DNA of 64,000 nucleotides from assembly GCF_000412675.1 (NCBI RefSeq), contig NC_021505.1, positions 862,501-926,500 on the forward strand, read 5' to 3'. Below the pieces are notes generated by a model that was not told where the DNA came from, made no database searches, and saw only the letters and a program-made list of their open reading frames with translations. Origin of the DNA: Pseudomonas putida NBRC 14164. GTDB taxonomy: Bacteria > Pseudomonadota > Gammaproteobacteria > Pseudomonadales > Pseudomonadaceae. A program made the position numbers and the translations under genes. Below, piece by piece: positions 25,841 through 33,908 of this stretch (positions within the stretch are counted from its first letter, which is position 1; every line of letters starts with the position of its first letter).

Positions 25841-25849
25841 AGGCCTGCT

Positions 25850-26776
25850 TTAGCTCATTGTTGGCTCCACCGTCACCCAGTACCGGGTGAACCGTCGCAC
25901 CCGCACTGGCAGTGCTACCTCCAGCATTTGCAGGATGCGCTCACTGTCATCCAGCGGATACGACCCGGAGATGCGCAAGTCGGCGACCCGCTCGCTGCAC
26001 CCCAGCTGCCCGTGGCGATAGCGCCCAAGCTCTGCCAGGAAATCCGCCAGGCGCATCTGCGAGGCCACCAGCATGCCGTCGACCCAGGCGCCCACATTGC
26101 GGTCGAGCGCAGAAGTCGACCGCCAGGCACCCGTGAAGCGTGCCTGCTGCCCAGCCAGTAACGGTTGCCCTGCAACGCTGGCCACCCCCTCGAATACCGA
26201 CACGAGACTGTAGCCATCGAACTGGCGTACATTGAAGCGCCCGCTGTCCAGGCGTAAGGCCCCTTCGCCGGTGCGCAGCAGCAACGGCCGGGCATCGCTG
26301 GCCACCTGTAGCGCCAGTTCGCCCTCGAACAAACGCACCCGGCGCTGTTGCCCGTCGAAGCGCACGTCGGCGGCACTGCGGGTGTTAAGTTGCAGCACGC
26401 TGCCATCTTCCAGGCCCATGCGCCGGCGCTGCCCCACCGGACTGCGGTAGTCGGCCATCAGGCCGGGCATCGGGTTGTGCTGTTGCAGCCCCAGACCGGT
26501 GGCACTGGCCACTCCCACCAGCAGCAATGCCTTGAGCGCGCGTCGCCGGGCGGGCGAGTGGGGGGCTTGCAGTGTCGCGTGCACCACCGGCGAGGGCACC
26601 CCATGCAGGCGCTGGTTTACCTGCTGGATATGGGCCCAGGCACGCTGGTGCTCCTGGTCGGCCCGCAGCCAGTGTTCCAGCGCCAACCGCTGCGCCTGGT
26701 CAAAATCATCGCCTTGGGACTCGATCAACCATTGCACGGCCTGCTCCGCCACCTGTGGGGAAAACGCGGCGTTCAT
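25850..26776 (-). CDS. fecR: FecR-family anti-sigma/signal-transducing protein
   Basis: A 308-residue FecR: the cytoplasmic N-terminal part with the DUF4880 motif (AVQWLIESQGDDFDQAQRLALEHWLRADQEHQRAW, in pieces), one membrane helix near residue 88 (ALKALLLVGVASATGLGL), and a periplasmic FecR domain (GSVLQLNTRSAADVRFDGQQRRVRLFEGELAL) plus a C-terminal secretin/TonB-like short domain. It would pass the signal from FecA to FecI. ATG 26776 overlaps the fecI stop by four bases. Confidence 0.92.
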   Translation of the reverse strand: MNAAFSPQVAEQAVQWLIESQGDDFDQAQRLALEHWLRADQEHQRAWAHIQQVNQRLHGVPSPVVHATLQAPHSPARRRALKALLLVGVASATGLGLQQHNPMPGLMADYRSPVGQRRRMGLEDGSVLQLNTRSAADVRFDGQQRRVRLFEGELALQVASDARPLLLRTGEGALRLDSGRFNVRQFDGYSLVSVFEGVASVAGQPLLAGQQARFTGAWRSTSALDRNVGAWVDGMLVASQMRLADFLAELGRYRHGQLGCSERVADLRISGSYPLDDSERILQMLEVALPVRVRRFTRYWVTVEPTMS

Positions 26777-27267
26777 TGGGCGAAGTAGCAGCGCATGGCC
26801 GCCTTGGTCAGATAGCGCTTGACCGTGGCCAGCGAGATGCCCAGTTCACGCGCAATTTCACCCTGGCCAAGGCCATCGACCTGGGCCAGCAGGAAGGCGC
26901 GTTTGACCAGTGACGGCAAACCGTCCAGCAGGCGGTCCAGCTCCAGCAGGGTCTCCAGGATGATCGCCTTCTGCTCCTCGCACGGTGCTACTTCTTCTGG
27001 CACCTGTGCCAGTGCCTGCAGGTAGGCACGCTCCAGTTCCTGGCGGCGAAAGTGGTTGCACAGCACGCGCTTGGCTACCGTTGCAAGGAACGCACGCGGC
27101 TCGACCAACTGTGGCGCCTCGCGGGCCTGCAGCAGGCGCAGGTAGGTGTCCTGGGCCAGGTCGGCGGCACTCTGCGGGCAGCCCAGGCGGCGGCGCAACC
27201 AGCCAGTGAGCCAGTTGTGATGAGCGTGGTAGAGGCCTTCGACCGTGGATGTAAGCGCGCTGGGCAC
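26773..27267 (-). CDS. fecI: FecI-type ECF sigma factor
   Basis: A 164-residue iron-starvation sigma factor: region 2 (LYHAHHNWLTGWLRRRLGCPQSAADLAQDTYLRLL, in pieces), region 4 (LPSLVKRAFLLAQVDGLGQGEIARELGISLATVKRYLTKA). The start is put at GTG 27267, which follows CGGAGTATCAC and gives the family N-terminus (PSALTSTVEGLYHAHH); the longer frame to 27345 runs into the upstream region without resemblance. Coupled to fecR by an ATGA overlap. A weak Fur-like stretch may lie about 40-60 bases upstream. Confidence 0.9.
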   Translation of the reverse strand: MPSALTSTVEGLYHAHHNWLTGWLRRRLGCPQSAADLAQDTYLRLLQAREAPQLVEPRAFLATVAKRVLCNHFRRQELERAYLQALAQVPEEVAPCEEQKAIILETLLELDRLLDGLPSLVKRAFLLAQVDGLGQGEIARELGISLATVKRYLTKAAMRCYFAQ

Positions 27268-27353
27268 CGTGATACTCCGGCGCCGGGTAGCGCAACTGGT
27301 AGTAAGAATTGTTCGCATTGTATTGCAGGGCAGAATGCTCGGCAATCTCCACC

Positions 27354-27443
27354 GGCCCTATCGCCGGCAAGCCAGCTCCCACATAACCCCGCTGTCTTCA
27401 AGCCCTGTGCAATACCTGTGGGGGCTGGCTTGCCGATAGGGCC
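27354..27443. repeat. REP pair in the divergent fecI-DUF3649 gap
   Basis: Facing REP arms at about 27354-27383 and 27414-27443 with the CGCCGGCAAGCCAGC variant; the right copy has diverged (GGGGGCTGG, CCGATAGGG). Confidence 0.8.
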
Positions 27444-27477
27444 AGAACAGGCAACACATCGCTAACTCTTTGCCTAT

Positions 27478-27496
27478 GAGAATTGCAATCATTATT
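27478..27496 (+). promoter_or_regulatory. Putative Fur box
   Basis: GAGAATTGCAATCATTATT matches the 19-bp Fur consensus GATAATGATAATCATTATC at 14 positions, 33-51 bases before the DUF3649 start. Iron-dependent control of the following operon fits its content. Confidence 0.7.
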
Positions 27497-27528
27497 ATTG
27501 CAGCCCCAAAAACGCCCGGACCTTCGCC

Positions 27529-27834
27529 ATGACGCGCAAAACCGCCGGCCTCTCGCTCAGCTATCGGCTGGCCGTTGCCTCACGCAGCCTGGCCGCGCTG
27601 TTGGGCGGCTACCTGCTGGCGTCCATGGCCAGCGTCTGCATTGCCTTGGTGGCGCCACTGCCTAAGGTCGACGCCACGCTGACTGGCCTGCTGTTGTCGT
27701 TCGTCTTCTACCTGCTGGCATTCATCTGGTGCTTCGCCTGTCGCAGCGCCTGGCGTGCCTGGCTGGGGGTGTTGGCGCCGAGCCTGTTGCTGGGCATGAT
27801 CAGCGGCGTTGCCTACTGGATGAAAAACCCATGA
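27529..27834 (+). CDS. DUF3649 membrane protein (iron uptake operon)
   Basis: A 101-residue protein with three hydrophobic segments (about 20-42, 50-65, 78-95) matching DUF3649, an iron-uptake-associated family of unknown mechanism. Its TGA overlaps the ATG of the PepSY gene (ATGA). It is first in the operon DUF3649-PepSY-DUF3325-sigma-FecR-receptor, with a Fur box just upstream. Confidence 0.82.
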   Translation: MTRKTAGLSLSYRLAVASRSLAALLGGYLLASMASVCIALVAPLPKVDATLTGLLLSFVFYLLAFIWCFACRSAWRAWLGVLAPSLLLGMISGVAYWMKNP

Positions 27835-29405
27835 AAGAAGGCTTCCGCCAGGCGATGGCCTGGCTGCACACCTGGACCGGCCTGATCTTTGGCTGGCTGT
27901 TGTTTGCCATCTTCCTCACCGGCACGCTGTCGTACTTCAAGGATGAAATCACCCACTGGGCGCAGCCCGAAGTGCGCCGTCATACCCTGGACCCGGCCCT
28001 TAGCCTGGACAAGGCCCAGCAATACCTGCAGGACAATGCCGGGCATTCCGCTTCCTGGTTCATCGACATGCCCAACGAGCGTGAGGCGGCCCTGAGCGTG
28101 GGCTATCGCGACCCCAACGGCGGGCCGCGTGGCTTCGTCAACAAAACCCTCGACACGCAGACCGGCCTGCCGGTGGAAGCACGCTACAGCCGGGGTGGCG
28201 AGTTCTTCTACCGGTTCCACTTCCAGCTGCAGATGCCGTACCCGTTTGGCCGCTGGCTGTCGACCTTCTGCGCCTTCATCATGCTACTGGGGCTGGTCAC
28301 CGGCATCATCACCCACAAGAAAATCTTCAAGGAGTTCTTCACCTTCCGCCCCGGCAAGGGCCAGCGCTCCTGGCTGGACGGGCACAACGCTATCGGCGTG
28401 CTGGTGCTGCCCTTCCACCTGATGATCAGTTACAGCAGCCTGGTGCTGTTCATGTACATGGTGATGCCGGCGGGCATCATGGCCAGCTATGGCAATGACA
28501 CGGGCAAGTACTTCAACGACCTGTTCGGCCGCGACGATTCGCCCAAAGCGGCCCAGGTGGCCACGCCGCTGGTTGCGCTGCCAACCCTGTACGCCAAGGT
28601 CCAGGAACTGCAACCGGGCGCGCGTATCGGCTTCATCCAGGTGCAGAACCCCGGCGACAGCAATGCCCGCGTCACCTTCACCCAGTCGGCTGCCGACCAC
28701 GTGGCTTATCGGCGCAGTGCCAACTGGACGTTCGACGGCGCCAGCGGTGCGCTGCTGAGCCAGGGCAAGCCAGAGAGCGGGGCGATGATGACTGCCTTCA
28801 GTTTTGCCGGGCTGCACATGGGCAATTTTGCCGGGCCCTGGCTGCGCTGGCTGTACTTCTTCTTTGGCGTCGCCGGGACTGCGGTGATCGGCACCGGGCT
28901 GGTGATGTGGTTGGGCAAGCGCCAGCTCAAGCATGCCAAGAGCGCGCACATGCCGGGTGAGTTGCGCCTGGTCGAGGTGCTCAATATCGCCAGCATGAGC
29001 GGCCTGCTGCTGGCGGTGGCGGGCTTCTTCTGGGCCAACCGCCTGATCCCGGTGGGTGTCGAGGGCCGCGCCGGCTGGGAGGTCAATGCCTTCTTCATCG
29101 CCTGGGGCTTGTCACTGGTGCATGCCGTGCTGCGCAGTGGGCGCCGGGCATGGGGCGAGCAACTGGCGCTGGGGGCGCTGGCCTTTGCCCTGCTGCCTCT
29201 GCTCAATGGCTTGAGCACCGACCGGGGTTTGAACCATTCGTTGCAGGCGGGTGACTGGGCCATGGCCGGCTTCGACCTGACGGCCCTGGGTACTGGCCTG
29301 TTCCTGGCCTGGCTGGCCGGCAAGATGCTGCGCAGCCCCAAACCGGTTGCCAAGCGGCCACGCGCGGCAAAAAAAGCGGGCACTGAAACGGCGCAGGTGA
29401 GCTGA
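27831..29405 (+). CDS. PepSY-domain membrane protein (FoxB/PiuB-like)
   Basis: A 524-residue inner-membrane protein of the PepSY_TM family: N-terminal AMAWLHTWTGLIFGWLLFAIFLTGTLSYFKDEI (in pieces), histidine-bearing helices near residues 150-220 (LDGHNAIGVLVLPFHLMISYSSLVLFMY) and four more C-terminal helices. Relatives such as FoxB and PiuB are linked to siderophore iron reduction or release in the periplasm; for this protein that is inference. ATG 27831 was chosen over the longer frame because it overlaps the DUF3649 stop. Confidence 0.88.
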   Translation: MKEGFRQAMAWLHTWTGLIFGWLLFAIFLTGTLSYFKDEITHWAQPEVRRHTLDPALSLDKAQQYLQDNAGHSASWFIDMPNEREAALSVGYRDPNGGPRGFVNKTLDTQTGLPVEARYSRGGEFFYRFHFQLQMPYPFGRWLSTFCAFIMLLGLVTGIITHKKIFKEFFTFRPGKGQRSWLDGHNAIGVLVLPFHLMISYSSLVLFMYMVMPAGIMASYGNDTGKYFNDLFGRDDSPKAAQVATPLVALPTLYAKVQELQPGARIGFIQVQNPGDSNARVTFTQSAADHVAYRRSANWTFDGASGALLSQGKPESGAMMTAFSFAGLHMGNFAGPWLRWLYFFFGVAGTAVIGTGLVMWLGKRQLKHAKSAHMPGELRLVEVLNIASMSGLLLAVAGFFWANRLIPVGVEGRAGWEVNAFFIAWGLSLVHAVLRSGRRAWGEQLALGALAFALLPLLNGLSTDRGLNHSLQAGDWAMAGFDLTALGTGLFLAWLAGKMLRSPKPVAKRPRAAKKAGTETAQVS

Positions 29406-29731
29406 TGCTGGGTAACGCACTGATTGCATTCGCAGGTTTTGTCGCCCTGTGCCTGGCCATGGAAAAGCACTTCAGCGATTTGCTCGGGCGCAAGCCGCGC
29501 CCCGGGCAGTTACAGCAGTTGCGCGTTGCCGGCTGGCTGCTGCTGATGCTGTCGCTGATCCTCAGCGTGCACCTGCGTGGCTGGGCCCATGGCCTGGTGG
29601 AATGGACGGCAGTGATGATGGCCGGGGTGACCGTGTGGGTGTTCGGCCTGCCGTACCAGCCACGTCTGCTGCTGGGCCTGGCCGCCGCCAGCGTGGTGCT
29701 GGGCCCGTTGCTGGCCGTGTTTGCCGTGTGA
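29405..29731 (+). CDS. DUF3325 membrane protein
   Basis: A 108-residue protein with three hydrophobic segments and the conserved N-terminal CLAMEKHFSDLLGR, matching DUF3325, which travels with DUF3649 and PepSY genes in iron-uptake operons. Function unknown. Its ATG shares a base with the PepSY stop (TGATG). Confidence 0.82.
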   Translation: MLGNALIAFAGFVALCLAMEKHFSDLLGRKPRPGQLQQLRVAGWLLLMLSLILSVHLRGWAHGLVEWTAVMMAGVTVWVFGLPYQPRLLLGLAAASVVLGPLLAVFAV

Positions 29732-29735
29732 ACCT

Positions 29736-30311
29736 GTGAGCGAGCAGGGGGATATCATCGAGCCCGAAGCCGACAGCAGTGGCGGGCGCGCACGTTTCGT
29801 GCAGGTGTTTCTGGCCCAACGGGCGCGCATGGAGGCGCTGGTCAGCCGGCGCGTTGGCTGCCGCGCCACGGCTTCAGACCTGGTACAGGAACTGTTCCTG
29901 CGTTTCTGGCGCCGCCCCGAGGTCAAGGTCGAGGCGCTGGACACCTACCTGTTGCGCTGTGCCGGCAACCTGGCCATCGACCACCTGCGCAGTGAAGGCA
30001 GCCGCGAACGCGTGGCAGAAGCCGCTTTGCCCATGGACGAGGCGGCCATGGCTCAGGCGCCGGAGCAGGCGCTGGAGGTCGACCACGACCTGCAGCGCAT
30101 CGAAGCTGCCTTGCGCGCCTTGCCCGAGCGCACCCGGCAGATCTTTCTGCTCAACCGCATCCACGGCTGCAAGTACGGCGAAATTGCCAAGGCCATGCAG
30201 CTGTCCCAGAGCGCCGTGGAAAAGCATATGATGCGCGCCCTTGAAGCGTGCAAGGCGAGTGTTGCCGAGCCCGCGTCCACCCCACGCCGGCCAGGGAGTG
30301 TCCGTCGATGA
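29736..30311 (+). CDS. FecI-like ECF sigma factor of the second signalling system
   Basis: A 191-residue ECF sigma factor: region 2 (ARMEALVSRRVGCRATASDLVQELFLRFWRR, in pieces) and region 4 (LPERTRQIFLLNRIHGCKYGEIAKAMQLSQSAVEKHMMRAL). GTG 29736 is the likely start (MSEQGD), five bases after the DUF3325 stop; a TTG at 29721 inside DUF3325 is the alternative. It should direct transcription of the receptor gene at 31490. Its stop overlaps the fecR-like start by four bases. Confidence 0.88.
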   Translation: MSEQGDIIEPEADSSGGRARFVQVFLAQRARMEALVSRRVGCRATASDLVQELFLRFWRRPEVKVEALDTYLLRCAGNLAIDHLRSEGSRERVAEAALPMDEAAMAQAPEQALEVDHDLQRIEAALRALPERTRQIFLLNRIHGCKYGEIAKAMQLSQSAVEKHMMRALEACKASVAEPASTPRRPGSVRR

Positions 30312-31288
30312 GCCGTTTGCCCCCGATCACCGAGGCGCAGTCCCAGGCCGCCCTGCAATGGCTCAGCCGCATCAATGAGCAGCCCGCGCAAGCCGAAGGG
30401 GCTGCGTTCAAGCGCTGGTTGCTGGCCGACCCCGTGCACCGTGACGCCTACCAACAGGCCCAGGCGCTGTGGCAGAAAAGCGCCGCCCCGGCGGCGCGCC
30501 TGGCGGACGAAGAACAGGACGCCCTGCAGCGCTACCTGGATGCCATGGCCAAGCCGCCGACCCGCGGCCCGTGGCGGCAGGTGGCAGCACTGGCGATGGC
30601 GGCCTGCCTGGTGCTGGCCGTGGGCTTTGCCGGTGGCTGGCACCCGGCGTACTGGTTGCAAGACCTGCAGGCCGACTACAGCAGTGCCGGGCTGGTTCGC
30701 CAGGTGACTTTGGCCGACCAGTCGCAGGTGACGCTTGATGCCGGCAGCGCCATTGCGGTCGATTTTGCCCAGGGAGAGCGCCGTGTGCGATTGTTGCATG
30801 GCGCAGCGTTCTTCGAGGTCACGCACACCGGCGAGCCGTTCCTGGTCGAAGCCGGCGGTGGCGAAGTGCGGGTGCTCGGCACTCAGTTCGAGGTGCGTGA
30901 GCAAGGCGACGGCGCCCAGGTGACGGTGCGCAGCGGGCGTGTGGGCGTGAGCCCTGCGCAAGGCACTCTTGCGCGTGAGCTGACGGCCAACCAGCAGGTG
31001 GCCTACAGCGCAGGCAGGGTAGGCGACACCCTGGCGGTGGACAGTGAAAACCGCCTGGCCTGGCGCCAGGGGTGGCTGAACTATTACCAGGTGCCGCTGG
31101 CGCAGGTGGTCGAAGACCTTGGGCGCTATTACCCGGGGCGCATCCTGTTGCTGGATGGCGAACTGGGGCAGCGCAAGGTCAGCGGCAGCTTCCCGGTGAC
31201 CGAGCCGCTGCTGGCGCTGGATTCGCTGGGCAAGGTGATGGGTTTTTCGCGGCAGACCGTGTTGGGGCGTTTGACCCTGGTCCGGTAA
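30308..31288 (+). CDS. FecR-family sigma regulator of the second system
   Basis: A 326-residue FecR: cytoplasmic DUF4880-type N-terminus (ALQWLSRINEQPAQAEGAAFKRWLLADPVHRDAYQQAQALW, in pieces), one membrane helix near residue 98-117 (VAALAMAACLVLAVGFAGGW), and a periplasmic FecR domain (QVTLDAGSAIAVDFAQGERRVRLLHGAAFFEV). ATG 30308 overlaps the sigma-factor stop (ATGA). A 40-bp perfect inverted repeat and the receptor gene follow. Confidence 0.92.
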   Translation: MSRLPPITEAQSQAALQWLSRINEQPAQAEGAAFKRWLLADPVHRDAYQQAQALWQKSAAPAARLADEEQDALQRYLDAMAKPPTRGPWRQVAALAMAACLVLAVGFAGGWHPAYWLQDLQADYSSAGLVRQVTLADQSQVTLDAGSAIAVDFAQGERRVRLLHGAAFFEVTHTGEPFLVEAGGGEVRVLGTQFEVREQGDGAQVTVRSGRVGVSPAQGTLARELTANQQVAYSAGRVGDTLAVDSENRLAWRQGWLNYYQVPLAQVVEDLGRYYPGRILLLDGELGQRKVSGSFPVTEPLLALDSLGKVMGFSRQTVLGRLTLVR

Positions 31289-31291
31289 CTG

Positions 31292-31385
31292 CCTGTGCCG
31301 GCCTCTTCGCAGCACAAGGCTGCTCCTACAGGGGCCATGCAATACCTGTAGGAGCAGCCTTGTGCTGCGAAGAGGCCGGCACAGG
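31292..31385. repeat. Perfect 40-bp inverted repeat, REP variant with GTAGGAGC core
   Basis: Arms 31292-31331 and 31346-31385 are exact reverse complements across all 40 bases, with a 14-base spacer. The core GTAGGAGC-AGCCTTGTGCTGC differs from the common GTGGGAGCGGGC type. It lies between the FecR gene and the receptor and could attenuate transcription or stabilise the upstream mRNA. Confidence 0.92.
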
Positions 31386-31404
31386 AAAAATAATTTCAAT
31401 CAAC
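31386..31404 (+). promoter_or_regulatory. Conserved leader motif upstream of siderophore receptor
   Basis: AAAAATAATTTCAATCAAC followed by GGGTGAG begins immediately after the 40-bp REP arm. It resembles the motif upstream of fecA (25720-25738) at 14 of 19 positions, including an identical TTTCAATCAA. Possible ECF-sigma or Fur site; unproven. Confidence 0.45.
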
Positions 31405-31489
31405 GGGTGAGGTAACAGGACGTGGCATCCGTGTAATGAGTGAAAGTGCGATTCATTCGCAATCGTCACCCTCTCACAGGTCAGCGTCC

Positions 31490-33880
31490 ATGAAGTTCTC
31501 CTCGCGTTGCGTCCCTCTCTGGCTCGGCCTGACTGCGGTCCCGGCCTTGGCTGTCGCCCCTCTGGCAAGCGCCGCCGAGCAGTTGCAGGCCTATGCCTTC
31601 GCCCAGCCGGCCCAACCCTTGGCCCAGGCCCTCAACGCGTTCAGCCGCACCACCGGCCAGAGCGTGGTTTACACCCTCGAACTGCCGGGCGGGCAAGCGC
31701 CCGATTTGAATGGCCGTTTCAGCGCCGAGCAGGCACTGCAACAGCTGCTGGGCACCACCGGGCTGGCTTGGCGGCGCGTCGACGCACGCACCCTGACCCT
31801 CGAACCCGCCGACACCTCAGGCGCCCTCAACCTGCAGGCCACCAACGTAACCTCGCAGCTGGACGACTACAGCTACCAGCCCCCGGCCAGCGCTTCGATC
31901 ATGCGCGGGCAGGGGCCGAATCAGGACATCCCCCAGGCCATCAACGTGGTCCCGGCCCAGGTCATCCGCGACCAGGCACCGCGCAACCTCGACGATGCGC
32001 TGGCCAACGTCAGCGGCATCACCCAGGGCAACAACTTTGGCGGCACGTCCGACACGGTGATGAAGCGCGGCTTTGGCGACAACCGCGACGGCTCGATCAT
32101 GCGCGATGGCATGCCCATCGTGCAGGGGCGTAGCCTCAACGCCAGCACCGAGCGGGTTGAAGTGCTCAAGGGCCCGGCCTCGCTGCTGTACGGCATCCAG
32201 GATCCGGGCGGGGTGATCAACGTGGTCAGCAAGCGCCCGCAACTACAGCAGTACAACGCCCTGAACGTGCGCGGCTCGACCTACGGCAGCGGCAAGAATG
32301 GCAGTGGCGGCGGGCTCGACAGTACCGGTGCGCTGGGCGACAGCAACTTCGCTTACCGCTTGATCGTCGACCATGAAGACGAAGACTACTGGCGCAACTA
32401 CGGCGTGCACCGCGAATCGCTGGTGGCGCCGTCGCTGGCCTGGCTGGGCGAAGACACCCAGGTGGTACTGGCCTACGAGCACCGCGAGTTTCTCTACCCC
32501 TTCGACCGGGGCACAGCGTTCGGCAGCAATGGCCACCCGCTGAACATCCCCGCCACGCGCCGCCTGGACGAGCCGTTCAACGACATGGAAGGGCGCTCCG
32601 ACCTGTATCGCCTGGAAGTCGACCATCAGCTGGCCGATGACTGGAAGCTGCACTTTGGCTACAGCTTCAACCGCGAGACCTATGATGCCAGCCAGGTACG
32701 GGTGACCGGCGTCAATGAAGCCAAAGGCACGCTGACACGCAGCATCGATGGCACCCACAACGCCATGAGCCGTGACCAGTTCGCTACCCTGAGCCTGGCC
32801 GGTAATGTGGAGTTGGCCGGCCTGCAGAATGACCTGTTGTTCGGCGTCGACCATGAAGACCGCAAGGTGTATCGCGGCGACCTGATTCGCCAGACTGCCA
32901 AGTCCACTTTCAGCTATGTGGACCCGGTCTACGGCCAGGAAGTGGAAGGCAGCACGGTGCGTGCCAGCGACAGCGACCAGACCGACAAGCTGCGCACCGA
33001 TGCACTGTTCGTGCAGGACGCATTGCACCTGGATGACCACTGGATCCTGGTGGCCGGCGCACGCTTCCAGCAGTTCGACCAGTACGCCGGCCGCGGCCGC
33101 CCGTTCACGGCCAATACCGATAACAGCGGCCAGGCCTGGGTGCCGCATGCCGGCATCGTCTACAAGCTTGATGAGCAGCTGTCGTTCTACGGCAGTTACA
33201 GCGAGTCGTTCAAGCCCAACTCCAGCATTGCGCCGCTGACTGGCGGTGTGGTGCTGGACGCGTCCGTTGCACCTGAGGAAGGCAAGTCGTGGGAGTTGGG
33301 CGCCAAGCTGGACATGCCCGGTCGGCTGACCGGTACGCTGGCGCTGTTCGATATCACCAAGCGTAATGTGCTGGTTGCCAATTTCGACAGCGGGACTGGC
33401 GAGACGGTCTACAGCAATGCCGGTGAGGTCAATTCAAGAGGTGTGGAGCTTGACCTGACCGGCCAGCTCAGCGATCACTGGAGCTTGATCGGCAGCTATG
33501 CCTTCACCGATGCCAAGGTTACAAAAGACCCGGACCTTGAGGGCAACCGTTTGCAGAACGTTGCCAAACACAGTGGTTCGCTGTCGGCTGTGTACGACTT
33601 CGGCAGCCTGTTCGGTGGCGACAAGCTGCGTGTAGGTGCAGGCGCGCGTTATGTGGGTGAACGGGCGGGCAACTCGACCAACACCTTCGACCTGCCGTCG
33701 TACACCGTGGCCGATGCGTTCGCCAGCTACGAGACCAAGCTGGATGAGCACAACGTGCGTTTGCAGCTGAACGTAAAGAACCTGTTCGACAAGGTTTACT
33801 ACAGCTCGGCGGTGAACCAGTACTTCGTGGCTATCGGGGATGCGCGGCAGGTGAGCCTGTCCAGCACCTTCGAATTCTAG
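31490..33880 (+). CDS. TonB-dependent siderophore receptor with signalling domain
   Basis: A 796-residue receptor: signal peptide (cut near ASAAE), STN signalling domain (about 32-110; YAFAQPAQPLAQALNAFSRTTGQSVVYT), plug with VEVLKGPASLLYGIQDPGGVINVVSKRP, and a barrel ending SLSSTFEF. It resembles hydroxamate-type receptors such as FoxA/FiuA; the ligand is not certain. ATG 31490 is used because it begins the signal peptide; the frame opens 18 codons earlier. The adjacent sigma factor and FecR are its likely signalling partners. Confidence 0.9.
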   Translation: MKFSSRCVPLWLGLTAVPALAVAPLASAAEQLQAYAFAQPAQPLAQALNAFSRTTGQSVVYTLELPGGQAPDLNGRFSAEQALQQLLGTTGLAWRRVDARTLTLEPADTSGALNLQATNVTSQLDDYSYQPPASASIMRGQGPNQDIPQAINVVPAQVIRDQAPRNLDDALANVSGITQGNNFGGTSDTVMKRGFGDNRDGSIMRDGMPIVQGRSLNASTERVEVLKGPASLLYGIQDPGGVINVVSKRPQLQQYNALNVRGSTYGSGKNGSGGGLDSTGALGDSNFAYRLIVDHEDEDYWRNYGVHRESLVAPSLAWLGEDTQVVLAYEHREFLYPFDRGTAFGSNGHPLNIPATRRLDEPFNDMEGRSDLYRLEVDHQLADDWKLHFGYSFNRETYDASQVRVTGVNEAKGTLTRSIDGTHNAMSRDQFATLSLAGNVELAGLQNDLLFGVDHEDRKVYRGDLIRQTAKSTFSYVDPVYGQEVEGSTVRASDSDQTDKLRTDALFVQDALHLDDHWILVAGARFQQFDQYAGRGRPFTANTDNSGQAWVPHAGIVYKLDEQLSFYGSYSESFKPNSSIAPLTGGVVLDASVAPEEGKSWELGAKLDMPGRLTGTLALFDITKRNVLVANFDSGTGETVYSNAGEVNSRGVELDLTGQLSDHWSLIGSYAFTDAKVTKDPDLEGNRLQNVAKHSGSLSAVYDFGSLFGGDKLRVGAGARYVGERAGNSTNTFDLPSYTVADAFASYETKLDEHNVRLQLNVKNLFDKVYYSSAVNQYFVAIGDARQVSLSSTFEF

Positions 33881-33886
33881 GTATTT

Positions 33887-33905
33887 GGGGTCGCAAAGCG
33901 GCCCC
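33887..33905. terminator. Hairpin between convergent receptor and AraC genes
   Basis: GGGGTCGC-AAA-GCGGCCCC forms an 8-bp stem (one G-T pair) directly after the receptor stop codon, three bases before the AraC stop. A short T-stretch follows (GTTTC). Weak bidirectional terminator. Confidence 0.55.
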
Positions 33906-33908
33906 GTT

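Noticed and set aside
27268..27345. Longer start for fecI at 27345
   Set aside because: The extra 26 residues (MPSILPCNTMRTIL...) do not fit sigma-factor N-termini; GTG 27267 has a better ribosome-binding site.
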